From a virus: a DNA stretch of 64,000 nucleotides. Positions 30,092 through 38,064 of this stretch are shown here, in pieces (within the stretch, counting starts at the first letter, position 1; the number at the start of each line of letters is the position of its first letter). The notes beneath the pieces are model-generated. The model did no database searches. It saw only the letters and a program-made list of their open reading frames with translations, and was not told the DNA's origin. Position numbers and translations under genes: made by a program. The stretch is taken from positions 35,583 through 99,582 of IMG/VR virus record IMGVR_UViG_3300044655_000744; one strand, written 5' to 3'.

Positions 30092-31354
30092 CTAGCTATT
30101 TTGGAATTCTTTTATTTCTTTTTGAATCCATTCTGGTAATGTGTTGATTTTATCTTGTTCACAAAACTTTGGCCAGTTTTCTCCTTTTACCGAAGAATAA
30201 AATATTCGCCAGTTGATCATATCATCATAGATACGGTGGGTTTGATTATTTTTTTCTATTAGAGTCTGTAGCTTATCTAAATTGTTGTAGTAATATAATG
30301 CTTTGCTATGTAAAAGTTCTATTATAGATTTATTATCTAGCAAAGTACTAATATTCGTTTCATTAATTGTTGCCGCTAGCTCTGCTCGATTATTAAGTAC
30401 CAATTCTGCGAATATATTAAAGTTATGCTCTGCGTCTTGTTTAAGCGGTAAAAATTCGTCATCAGACATATCTAATATGCCTTGGACATTTTTTACAATA
30501 GCTGTTAATCTTAGATTAGGATCAGTTATTGAATCATAATCCGATACAGGCAAGTAATTTTCAAAAGTCCTAAATCCCATTTTTTTAAGTGTCGATAGCA
30601 CACCAACATTGGCAGCTAACACAAACGGATGCTTATTAACTATAGCCTTAAATGTTTTTTCTGAAATAAATTGTTTGTTATTAGTATTAAATTCAGTTTC
30701 AGCAATTAAACTAAATTTAGTCTTTTTATGAAGATCAACAGCTAAATCAAAATATGAAAACTTCTTGTCTAAATATTCGGTCGATTTAAAAGAAGTTAGA
30801 TGATTTATGAATTTGTTAAAGTCAATGTCTGCCGCAACAAACAAAGCAAGGTCCAATGATAGTTGTTGCGTAGAAATTTTTATTTCACCGTATCTATCAT
30901 CTATTAGATTATGTTTATACAGTTCTGACAACAATCCTATCCTGTTAAATTTATCTAACTTACCGGGTAGAAATAAAAATTTATTTTTGTATTCGATTCG
31001 ATTGGGTGTCGGTATAATTGGATTGTAATAATCTATCATTGAGATGACACTGCTGAGATATATTACATTGTAAGCACTTAGCTCTGATCTAAAATCTTTC
31101 GCCAAGTCACTAACAGTAAAGATTAAATCTGTGATGCCAATAGAAGCAAATTTAATTGTAAATTTTTCTAACGTATACGGAACAGTGTAAAAAAATTCTG
31201 TATTAAAATCATGATGCCATAATAAGACTACACGATCGGGCTGAGAAGTTTGATTTGCTCTATAATTATCAAATATTGAATCTATACCTATATCTAAATT
31301 AGGCTGGTATAACCCCGAAAATAGCTCATACAAATCTATGACATGCGTAGTCAT
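30092..31354 (-). CDS. glycosyltransferase-like protein, 420 residues
   Basis: The central block FSLIAETEFNTNNKQFISEKTF followed by KAIVNKHPFVLAANVGVLSTLKKMGFRTF resembles the nucleotide-sugar-binding end of fucosyltransferase/exostosin-type enzymes (E-x-x-F...(S/T)-E-K-(T/I)-x-x-(A/P)-x-x-x-x-x-P-F-V). The N-terminal domain is not recognised. The gene is more AT-rich than its neighbours, hinting at separate acquisition. It starts 8 bases after the gp13 stop. It may decorate virion proteins or host surface glycans. Confidence 0.6.
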   Translation of the reverse strand: MTTHVIDLYELFSGLYQPNLDIGIDSIFDNYRANQTSQPDRVVLLWHHDFNTEFFYTVPYTLEKFTIKFASIGITDLIFTVSDLAKDFRSELSAYNVIYLSSVISMIDYYNPIIPTPNRIEYKNKFLFLPGKLDKFNRIGLLSELYKHNLIDDRYGEIKISTQQLSLDLALFVAADIDFNKFINHLTSFKSTEYLDKKFSYFDLAVDLHKKTKFSLIAETEFNTNNKQFISEKTFKAIVNKHPFVLAANVGVLSTLKKMGFRTFENYLPVSDYDSITDPNLRLTAIVKNVQGILDMSDDEFLPLKQDAEHNFNIFAELVLNNRAELAATINETNISTLLDNKSIIELLHSKALYYYNNLDKLQTLIEKNNQTHRIYDDMINWRIFYSSVKGENWPKFCEQDKINTLPEWIQKEIKEFQNS

Positions 31355-31361
31355 GCCATCA

Positions 31362-32282
31362 CTAGCCCATAAACCAGGTTAAGGGTGTTCCCCCATCAGC
31401 ATAATTTTTAACGTCTTCATCTAATCGCTCTAACAAGGCAGCGCCTTCTGTTTTAAGTTGTGTACCATTTAGAGTGGTACCTCCTTGTGGGCCAGCAATT
31501 TGCGCAAACTTTTCGCGAGCATTACCGATACTAATCATGACAAATGCTAGAGCGTAGTCTTGGATCCAAGGCAATGCGTGTGTGTCATTAAACAACATAA
31601 TATCGGGTTTATAGTTATCTACATGTAGTAGAACGCTTTCACTGATATTTTCATTATAGTTTTGTCCAAAATTTGGAATTTTACGAGTTAGTACTAATTT
31701 TTTAGTAGTGCGATTAAATGAAAACTGAATAAATCCACCAAACATACGCATAGCTAGCTTTTGATAGTCTACAAATAATTCGTAGTTCACCAAACCACCA
31801 ACACGACCTGCTACTAGCATATAAGTGTTTAGATACCCACTAGCAAATGGTTCAAACTGACTAGCAGTCGTGCCTGTAACTGATCCAATACCACGACGGT
31901 ACATAGCACGTACATTCATAATTTCTTTAGGAAGAATATATTCTTGCGTTTCAGGATAGACATCTAAGAAAGCGTAACTTTCTTCTACTGAGTTAGAACT
32001 CTTCTGACGATAGCGCAATAATGCCTGGGTAATCCCCATATCAAAGTGCTCTTTGTCTGCTTCAACATCAACCATACCATCACCCAATCTAAAGCGAATA
32101 TAGTCAATGATATCGTTCCGTTGTTTAGCTACTGTCTCAAGCTGATCTTGTAAATTTTGATCAAACGCGATATGGCCAGCACCTGTACCTGCGACTGGGT
32201 CAAATAAAGATTTAGTAGTTAGACTGAGATGAGATGTTAAATCAGTTGTTGCTGTTACATTTGCTGGTAAGTCGGCCATCAT
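31362..32282 (-). CDS. 13: gp13 neck protein
   Basis: This 306-residue protein carries the gp13 pattern of T4-like phages: YIRFRLGDGMVDVEADKEHF, ALLRYRQKSSNSVEESYAFL, MYRRGIGS, and near the end FAQIAGPQGGTTLNGTQLKTEGAALLERL. It forms the head-tail connector ring with gp14. gp14 is encoded nearby on the opposite strand. A CATAAATA late box (32307-32300) and AGGAT lie upstream. Confidence 0.88.
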   Translation of the reverse strand: MMADLPANVTATTDLTSHLSLTTKSLFDPVAGTGAGHIAFDQNLQDQLETVAKQRNDIIDYIRFRLGDGMVDVEADKEHFDMGITQALLRYRQKSSNSVEESYAFLDVYPETQEYILPKEIMNVRAMYRRGIGSVTGTTASQFEPFASGYLNTYMLVAGRVGGLVNYELFVDYQKLAMRMFGGFIQFSFNRTTKKLVLTRKIPNFGQNYNENISESVLLHVDNYKPDIMLFNDTHALPWIQDYALAFVMISIGNAREKFAQIAGPQGGTTLNGTQLKTEGAALLERLDEDVKNYADGGTPLTWFMG

Positions 32283-32299
32283 ATTATCCTATTATTGTG

Positions 32300-32307
32300 T
32301 ATTTATG
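32300..32307 (-). promoter_or_regulatory. T4-type late promoter box (CATAAATA) for gp13
   Basis: It lies 17 bases before the gp13 ATG with a ribosome binding site between. Confidence 0.6.
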
Positions 32308-32331
32308 TCCAACAACAGGATAATATTAGGT

Positions 32332-33525
32332 TTATGCTACTCTGAGTAAGATAGTGTCTTGATTGATACGTCCGTTTAATTTAATATCAGTTGCTTTGAT
32401 ATCATCTAAGAACTTACGTAATTGGATCTTTCCTGCGGCCATAAACTCTTTTAACTGTAGCTCTGGCTTACGTAAAGTTTTTTGTACGCTTGTAGACTCG
32501 TTAAAACCTGTTATAGCAGTACCTTTAACGCCTAGTGCTCCACCCATTGCTTCCGCCACGTACTTGCCTAGTTTGCGTGTCTTGGTATTATATACCCAAA
32601 GCTCTTGTGCGCCGATGATATCAACTGGGCTAATACTTACTAATTTAGTAGTAGGGTCATTTTTAAGATACTTAAGTTTAGCGACTAATTTCTCTTTTTG
32701 TGGCGGCTTACGTACTGCCGCTTTCTTAGTTGCCTTCTTAACTTGTCCGTACTGTGTTAGTCCCTCAAACAGTTTTGTATAAAACGCATCATAGCGTTTC
32801 CAATCTGCTGTTTTCATATAAGCATAAGCATCTTTAAGATCTTCGTCTTTAGTTGTTTTGGCTTCTGTAATTTCAGCATACCGGCGTTCAAACACAGCCT
32901 GTATTTTACCCAGCATTGCCTGTGGTACGCTTTTACCGCTTAGATAATCGTATGCTTTAGGGTCAATTGTTTCACCCTCGTATAGTTTATCTTCAAGTTC
33001 TTCAAAGTGTAGGATATGAGTCTTCATGATATCATTCATACGGTCTTGAATTGTAATAACTTTAACAGCTGGTTTAGTTTTATCGGCTACTTCCTCAACT
33101 ACTTTTTCATCTGCGTCATCTAACGCTAGTGTTTTATGTACCGTATCAACGATGTATTTGATGTGTCTGGCCAACAACGGCATACCTTTAGTGTGTGCTT
33201 TAATTAGTGCAGGAGCAGTTAATGGAGTATACCCGTCTGTGCTTTTAGCAAAGCGTGTAATAGTTGCCGCATCTAGTTTATGGGCAATACCCGCTGTTTG
33301 TTTTAACCAATCTACCAAATACTTTTTAAGTTCTTTGCTAGAATAGAAATAGTTATAATAGCGCAGACTTTCGCGCATATGATGGTCAAAATCTGCTTCA
33401 TCCATTTTAAGAGCACGCTCAGTATCCCAAACTGGTTCACCGCCCATCGCTTTCTCATCAGCAAAAATAGGATCACGTGTTGCTGTTTTAGCTTTTTTCT
33501 TTGCGCCATCTACTTTAATTGCCAT
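32332..33525 (-). CDS. conserved-type hypothetical protein, 397 residues
   Basis: This basic, mostly helical protein has a Lys-rich middle (KKATKKAAVRKPPQKEK) and a C-terminal block QLRKFLDDIKATDIKLNGRINQDTILLRV. I recall it from hypothetical proteins next to gp13/gp14 in cyanophages. No catalytic motif is visible. DNA binding is possible from composition but unsupported. It overlaps the upstream 59-residue gene by 11 bases. Confidence 0.6.
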   Translation of the reverse strand: MAIKVDGAKKKAKTATRDPIFADEKAMGGEPVWDTERALKMDEADFDHHMRESLRYYNYFYSSKELKKYLVDWLKQTAGIAHKLDAATITRFAKSTDGYTPLTAPALIKAHTKGMPLLARHIKYIVDTVHKTLALDDADEKVVEEVADKTKPAVKVITIQDRMNDIMKTHILHFEELEDKLYEGETIDPKAYDYLSGKSVPQAMLGKIQAVFERRYAEITEAKTTKDEDLKDAYAYMKTADWKRYDAFYTKLFEGLTQYGQVKKATKKAAVRKPPQKEKLVAKLKYLKNDPTTKLVSISPVDIIGAQELWVYNTKTRKLGKYVAEAMGGALGVKGTAITGFNESTSVQKTLRKPELQLKEFMAAGKIQLRKFLDDIKATDIKLNGRINQDTILLRVA

Positions 33526-33694
33526 TTGTTATTTCCTTTTCTAACTCGCGTTTAACCATTTTATAGGCTGTTTTTGTGTGGGTGTCTATGTCATCCCATT
33601 CAGTTTCGATTGCCTTAAGTGCCGCCCACAGGTTACAGACACCGCTCATTTCTCCAAACCCTTGTACTTCTGCGTATGCTTCTTCTATTGTCAT
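33515..33694 (-). CDS. hypothetical protein, 59 residues, leaderless early gene
   Basis: The start is set at 33694 (MTIEEAYAEVQGFGEMSGVC), because a perfect TATAAT box ends seven bases before this ATG, leaving no room for upstream starts or a ribosome binding site. The acidic helical peptide matches no family I know. It overlaps the following 397-residue gene by 11 bases. Confidence 0.6.
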   Translation of the reverse strand: MTIEEAYAEVQGFGEMSGVCNLWAALKAIETEWDDIDTHTKTAYKMVKRELEKEITNGN

Positions 33695-33701
33695 AATTAA
33701 C

Positions 33702-33730
33702 ATTATATAGCCTTTTTGGTAATTTGTCAA
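33702..33730 (-). promoter_or_regulatory. sigma70 consensus promoter, leaderless arrangement
   Basis: Minus-strand TTGACA, 17 bases, TATAAT. The ATG at 33694 begins seven bases after the -10 box. The -35 box overlaps the end of the upstream 89-residue gene. Confidence 0.85.
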
Positions 33731-33996
33731 CCTGTTAATAATACAGCAAACGTTATCATGCGTTCATAGTTTGCTATCTCTTCATTGACTTTGTCAACTA
33801 ATTCTTTATGTAGTCTAGTTTGCTTTTGATGCCTGCGACAATTGATTTCTTCTTTACTTATATCTTTAACCATTAAGCCAATATTATGACTGATGTTCCA
33901 CATTTCGTGTGTATACTTTTTCATACGGTGTAGTGGAGCTTCAAGTGCTGTTTGTACAACAGGCCAATCTAAACTTGTCTGTATTTGATGTTTCAT
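33727..33996 (-). CDS. hypothetical protein, 89 residues, early gene
   Basis: This His- and Lys-rich helical protein (MKHQIQTSLDWPVVQTALEAP...) is not recognised. A promoter (34006-34034) lies only nine bases upstream of the ATG, giving at most a three-base leader. With the 59-residue gene it forms a small early cluster between the neck genes. Confidence 0.6.
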   Translation of the reverse strand: MKHQIQTSLDWPVVQTALEAPLHRMKKYTHEMWNISHNIGLMVKDISKEEINCRRHQKQTRLHKELVDKVNEEIANYERMITFAVLLTG

Positions 33997-34005
33997 AGTT
34001 TCATA

Positions 34006-34034
34006 AGTATACTATCATTTCTTCTAGTTGTCAA
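34006..34034 (-). promoter_or_regulatory. sigma70-type promoter, near-leaderless
   Basis: Minus-strand TTGACA, 17 bases, TATACT, nine bases before the ATG at 33996. It overlaps the region upstream of the divergent gp14 gene. Confidence 0.8.
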
Positions 34035-34037
34035 TCA

Positions 34038-34045
34038 GCTAAATA
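34038..34045 (+). promoter_or_regulatory. late promoter-like box (GCTAAATA) for gp14
   Basis: Plus-strand box 20 bases before the gp14 ATG, followed by AGGATATAG as ribosome binding site. It lies back-to-back with the early promoter at 34006-34034. Confidence 0.5.
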
Positions 34046-34065
34046 CTAGATAATAGGATATAGTA

Positions 34066-35496
34066 ATGCCACGTCTTTCACTTTATCGTCCAAATAAGGG
34101 CAATGACTACAAGTTCTTTGATCGAAGAATTAGTGAAATGTTCACCACTGGTGGTACTGACATTAATCTTCACAAATACTTAGGTCCTGTAGATCAGGGA
34201 TTTACTAGCAACACCGAACCCGGTGGCACTAGTGTTACTACTATTCAAGACTTATTATTCTTAGAAAATCGCGATCGCAAGTACGACACTAGTGTATATA
34301 CTATGCGTACTATCTATCGCATGAACGATAATGATTTTGATCTAACACAATTCGGTCTATTCCTAACTGGCGATACTATATTCATGGTATTCCATTTAAA
34401 TGACATGGTTGAGAACTTAGGGCGCAAGATTATGATAGGTGATGTGTTAGAATTGCCGCACCTTAAGGACTTTTATCCACTAGACGAGGGAATTGCCGCA
34501 GCACTTAAACGCTACTATGTAGTACAAGATGCTACTCGTGCTGCCGAAGGATTTGCTCCGACTTGGTACCCACACCTATGGCGTGTTAAAGTTGCTCCGC
34601 TAGTAGATAGCCAAGAATACAAAGATATTCTTAATAACATTCCAGGAGTTGATACCAATGGTAACGGTATACTCGATCCAGGTGAACCGTCGTTAGGAGA
34701 GTTATTAAGTACCTATAACAAATATATTGATATTAATGATGCGGTGGTAGCACGTGCTGAATCAGATGTTCCGGCTAGTGGGTATGATACTAGCTTTATC
34801 TACCACGAACCTGTACAGGATGCCTCCGGCTACCCGGGCGATCCCGGTGCTTTAGATGCTAGTAATGCCACTGAAGATGCCAGCGAAAGCATCAGTGATG
34901 CTAGTGCTATTACTACAACCTCGTCGAGTAAAGTACAGGGGTATTTAACCAGTGACGGTCAATTACCTAATGGCGGTGTAGTAGCCGCTGGTGTCGCTTT
35001 TCCTAATACACCAACTGTTGGTGACTATTACCTACGTTTAGATTATATCCCCAATCGACTATTCCGTTACGATGGACGTCGATGGATTAAAATTGAGGAT
35101 AACGTGAGAACAAATCTTACACCCGGTGCTACAAATACAACACAACGTAGTGGCTTCGTTAATAATACAGATGCTAACTATAAAAATGCGCTAGGGTGGG
35201 ATGCTATTAAAGTTGCAAGTCCATATACTCCGTCCACCGGAGCTCACACAAATTCATTCACATTGAGTAACAAAACTGTAATTACAAAAACACCGTATGT
35301 TAGTACCTATGGCGTTAAAACTGTGCTTAATAGCTTAATTATTACCAATACCATAGCCAATACTGGTGGTAATTTGTCATTTACAGTGTCTAATACACTC
35401 AATACTAACGATGTATTAGAATACACAGTATATGCTAATGTAACATACCAGCGTCAAAGTTTAAGTGACGCACTAAGACCTTCGGCGGATAACTAA
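34066..35496 (+). CDS. 14: gp14 neck protein
   Basis: This 476-residue protein opens MPRLSLYRPNKGNDYKFFDR and has MFTTGGTDINLHKYLGP, YTMRTIYRMND and a block WYPHLWRVKVAPLVDSQEYKDIL, all typical of T4-like gp14. A mid-protein segment YYLRLDYIPNRLFRYDGRRW is the same beta motif seen in gp18 and the fibres. It completes the neck with gp13. It ends on the first base of the gp15 start (TAATG overlap). Confidence 0.9.
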   Translation: MPRLSLYRPNKGNDYKFFDRRISEMFTTGGTDINLHKYLGPVDQGFTSNTEPGGTSVTTIQDLLFLENRDRKYDTSVYTMRTIYRMNDNDFDLTQFGLFLTGDTIFMVFHLNDMVENLGRKIMIGDVLELPHLKDFYPLDEGIAAALKRYYVVQDATRAAEGFAPTWYPHLWRVKVAPLVDSQEYKDILNNIPGVDTNGNGILDPGEPSLGELLSTYNKYIDINDAVVARAESDVPASGYDTSFIYHEPVQDASGYPGDPGALDASNATEDASESISDASAITTTSSSKVQGYLTSDGQLPNGGVVAAGVAFPNTPTVGDYYLRLDYIPNRLFRYDGRRWIKIEDNVRTNLTPGATNTTQRSGFVNNTDANYKNALGWDAIKVASPYTPSTGAHTNSFTLSNKTVITKTPYVSTYGVKTVLNSLIITNTIANTGGNLSFTVSNTLNTNDVLEYTVYANVTYQRQSLSDALRPSADN

Positions 35497-36911
35497 TGGC
35501 TCAACAATTTTTTTATGATGCGCAAATCGAACGCTTTTTAGCGCAGTTCATTCGTATGGTGTCAGGGTTTCAAGTAGAGTTCGGTAAGGACCGTACTGGT
35601 ACTACTACCTTACAGCGTGTGCCTGTTTACTGGGGTGACGGCAGTCGTCAGGTAGCAAGTATATTACAGAATAACTCAGCAGGTAACGCACTACCCCCTG
35701 TCCCTGCTATGACTGTGTATATCAACGGATTAACCTACGATCGCGACCGTGTTCAAGATCCTACGTTTGTTGGTAAGATGAATATTCGCCAACGCTACTA
35801 CAACGAGTCTACGCAAGAGTACGAACAACGTCAAGGAAACGCATTTACTATTGAACGTATGATGCCTGTTCCATATACGTTAGAACTTAAGTTAGATATA
35901 TGGACTAGCAATACTAAACAAAAATTACAGTTAATTGAGCAACTTCAGGTATTGTTTAATCCGGCATTAGAAATACAAAGTACCGACAATTATATCGACT
36001 GGACTAGCTTGAGTGTAATTTATTTAGAAAATGTTAACTGGACTAGTCGATCAGTACCCATTGGTACCACTGATCCGATTGATGTTGCTACGCTAACATT
36101 TAAGTTACCTGTATGGATTAGTCCGCCCGCTAAAGTTAAAAAACTTGGAGTGATTCAAAAAATTATTTCTAGTATACACGATGCGCAAGGCGATTTAAAT
36201 TCAGCATTGTTTAGTGAAGCTAACCTATTGGGTAATAGACAATATTTTACTCCCATGGATTATGCTGTATTACTAATTGGTAATACCTTAACTTTACTTA
36301 AAGTGAGCGAAGTAGAAGCTCCTAGAGATGATCACGGACAGGTGTTAATCGAAACCCCTGTTAAGATCGGTACTAGAGATATTTGGCGTAATTTAATTAA
36401 TGTCTACGGTGTGATAGAAAATGGCATTAGCCAAGTGCGGTTAACTAGCACAGATGGTATAAATGAAATTGTTGGTACTGTGAGTTATCACCCGACTGAT
36501 GATAGTCTATTAATATTCAACGCAGATATAGATACATATCCAGCAAATACATTAAATCCTATAGATGCGATCATTGACCCGAGAAAAAACACTGCGGTTG
36601 CTATGGCAGCATCTGCTACCAATGGATCTAGATTTTTGATATTAAATGACATTGGCAGCTGGGATACTGCGCCTGGTGATGGGCCTAGCGTATGGCGAGG
36701 AACAGACGGGCAAGATCTAGTGGCACGAGCAAATGACATCATTGAATACAATGGTACACATTGGGCCGTTTCATTTGACAACCAACAGGCAACTAGTGTA
36801 GAATATGTAAGTAATCTCAATACTGGGACTCAATATAAGTGGGATGGTGTTCAATGGGTGAAAAGCTGGGAAGGCGAATACAAAAACGGACTGTGGACTC
36901 TAGTGCTATAG
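35496..36911 (+). CDS. 15: gp15 tail sheath stabilizer/terminator
   Basis: The N-terminal 240 residues follow T4 gp15: FLAQFIRMVSGFQVEFGKD, VPVYWGDGSRQVASIL, and PVPYTLELKLDIWTSN, then LTFKLPVWISPPAKVK. gp15 caps the tail and joins it to the neck. This protein is 471 residues against 272 in T4. The added C-terminal half ends with NDIIEYNGTHWAVSFD and QYKWDGVQWVKSW, the recurrent G-x-x-W beta motif of this virion. Confidence 0.88.
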   Translation: MAQQFFYDAQIERFLAQFIRMVSGFQVEFGKDRTGTTTLQRVPVYWGDGSRQVASILQNNSAGNALPPVPAMTVYINGLTYDRDRVQDPTFVGKMNIRQRYYNESTQEYEQRQGNAFTIERMMPVPYTLELKLDIWTSNTKQKLQLIEQLQVLFNPALEIQSTDNYIDWTSLSVIYLENVNWTSRSVPIGTTDPIDVATLTFKLPVWISPPAKVKKLGVIQKIISSIHDAQGDLNSALFSEANLLGNRQYFTPMDYAVLLIGNTLTLLKVSEVEAPRDDHGQVLIETPVKIGTRDIWRNLINVYGVIENGISQVRLTSTDGINEIVGTVSYHPTDDSLLIFNADIDTYPANTLNPIDAIIDPRKNTAVAMAASATNGSRFLILNDIGSWDTAPGDGPSVWRGTDGQDLVARANDIIEYNGTHWAVSFDNQQATSVEYVSNLNTGTQYKWDGVQWVKSWEGEYKNGLWTLVL

Positions 36912-37321
36912 AAGGTGTTGGCACGTTCATCTATTGTGTAACTACACATCGTTACTTATTCTTATTAAGAAATACTAAAAAATACGCAGGTACATGGGGT
37001 CTAGCAGGTGGCACCATCGAACACAACGAAAATCTTTTAGATTCACTATATAGAGAGTTAACTGAAGAGTTAGGAGTAGATTTTTCTGGAGTTAAACTTA
37101 TTCCGATAGAAAAATTTACCAGCGATAAGAATAATTTTTCTTATCATACATTCATATTGCCAATCACTGAAGAATTTATTCCGCAATTAAATCACGAACA
37201 TCGCGGATACTGCTGGGTTAAATTAGATGATCATCCCAAACCACTACACCCTGGCGTTTGGCGAACTATTAATTTCAAAGAAGTTATTGCTAAGATTAAA
37301 ACCTTAGAATCTATACTATAA
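36854..37321 (+). CDS. Nudix hydrolase
   Basis: The full Nudix box lies at residues 53-75 (G-x5-E-x7-R-E-L-x-E-E-x-G-V), preceded by GTWGLAGG. The end EHRGYCWVKLDDHPKPLHPGV resembles GDP-mannose mannosyl hydrolase-type enzymes, so a sugar-nucleotide substrate is possible, as is an mRNA cap or dNTP. The start at 36854 overlaps gp15 by 58 bases in another frame. A slightly longer start exists at 36839. The gene ends convergent with the next by six bases. Confidence 0.85.
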   Translation: MGEKLGRRIQKRTVDSSAIEGVGTFIYCVTTHRYLFLLRNTKKYAGTWGLAGGTIEHNENLLDSLYRELTEELGVDFSGVKLIPIEKFTSDKNNFSYHTFILPITEEFIPQLNHEHRGYCWVKLDDHPKPLHPGVWRTINFKEVIAKIKTLESIL

Positions 37322-38056
37322 ATCTGCTTCTAACGCAAATGTGTTATGGTTTATCGCACGCACATTTGTTAAGTCTGCCCACTCTGCGGGCAAAGGATGT
37401 CCTGCTTTTGTATAAACAAAAGCAAAATTTACATCGTTGTATATCTGCATTAACTGTTTAAGATTAGTTTTCCACTTTTGGTCTAAGACAGTTGTCGTCA
37501 ACGAATCGTAGTGTGCTGTTCCGGCATAGACGTTATAGTTGTGGCCAGGAGTGTCTTGCCAATCAAATCCTAGCATATAGATATTTTTATGGCCGTCAAA
37601 CGCAGCAAGATATGCAGCAGTAGTGCCAGCATCAGCATACGGGTCATGTGGAATTAAATAAAATTTTCCAGGGTATTCTAGTGTGTGTATACTATTTGTA
37701 TAAACTATGTTCTCATCAGTATATCCGCTAGTGGCTATTTCGTTAATTAAATTAACATTGCCAGTAGCTACTAAAAAGTTAGGTTGAAAATCTCTGTATA
37801 GCGCATTACATCCGTAACTTTGCAATGCCCTAGATCCTAGTAGACCACCACGATGATTCTTAATTAAATTAAGATTAAACGCTAATCTGCTAGGACCATT
37901 TCCGAGTACTACTGCTTGGTTAGATATCTGATTATTAATGATAGCGTTTGGTACTACCTCTGTAGTGTCGTGCCAAACTCCGTCAGAGTAGTTACGCTCA
38001 ACTACAATATTTTCGCCTTGATAAAACTTTCTATATAGTTTATTGATCTTTAACAT
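37316..38056 (-). CDS. MptE/DUF115-like protein
   Basis: The sequence contains VVLGNGPSRLAFNL (about 49-62) and YGCNALYRDFQPNFLVATG, then KNIYMLGFDWQDTPGHNYNVY. This layout is shared by DUF115/MptE-like and flagellin-glycosylation accessory proteins, also found in phage genomes. These are Rossmann-like proteins linked to glycan or pterin metabolism. A role in fibre glycosylation is suggested by its position next to the large fibre gene, but is inference. Confidence 0.5.
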   Translation of the reverse strand: MLKINKLYRKFYQGENIVVERNYSDGVWHDTTEVVPNAIINNQISNQAVVLGNGPSRLAFNLNLIKNHRGGLLGSRALQSYGCNALYRDFQPNFLVATGNVNLINEIATSGYTDENIVYTNSIHTLEYPGKFYLIPHDPYADAGTTAAYLAAFDGHKNIYMLGFDWQDTPGHNYNVYAGTAHYDSLTTTVLDQKWKTNLKQLMQIYNDVNFAFVYTKAGHPLPAEWADLTNVRAINHNTFALEADL

Positions 38057-38064
38057 GATTGTCC

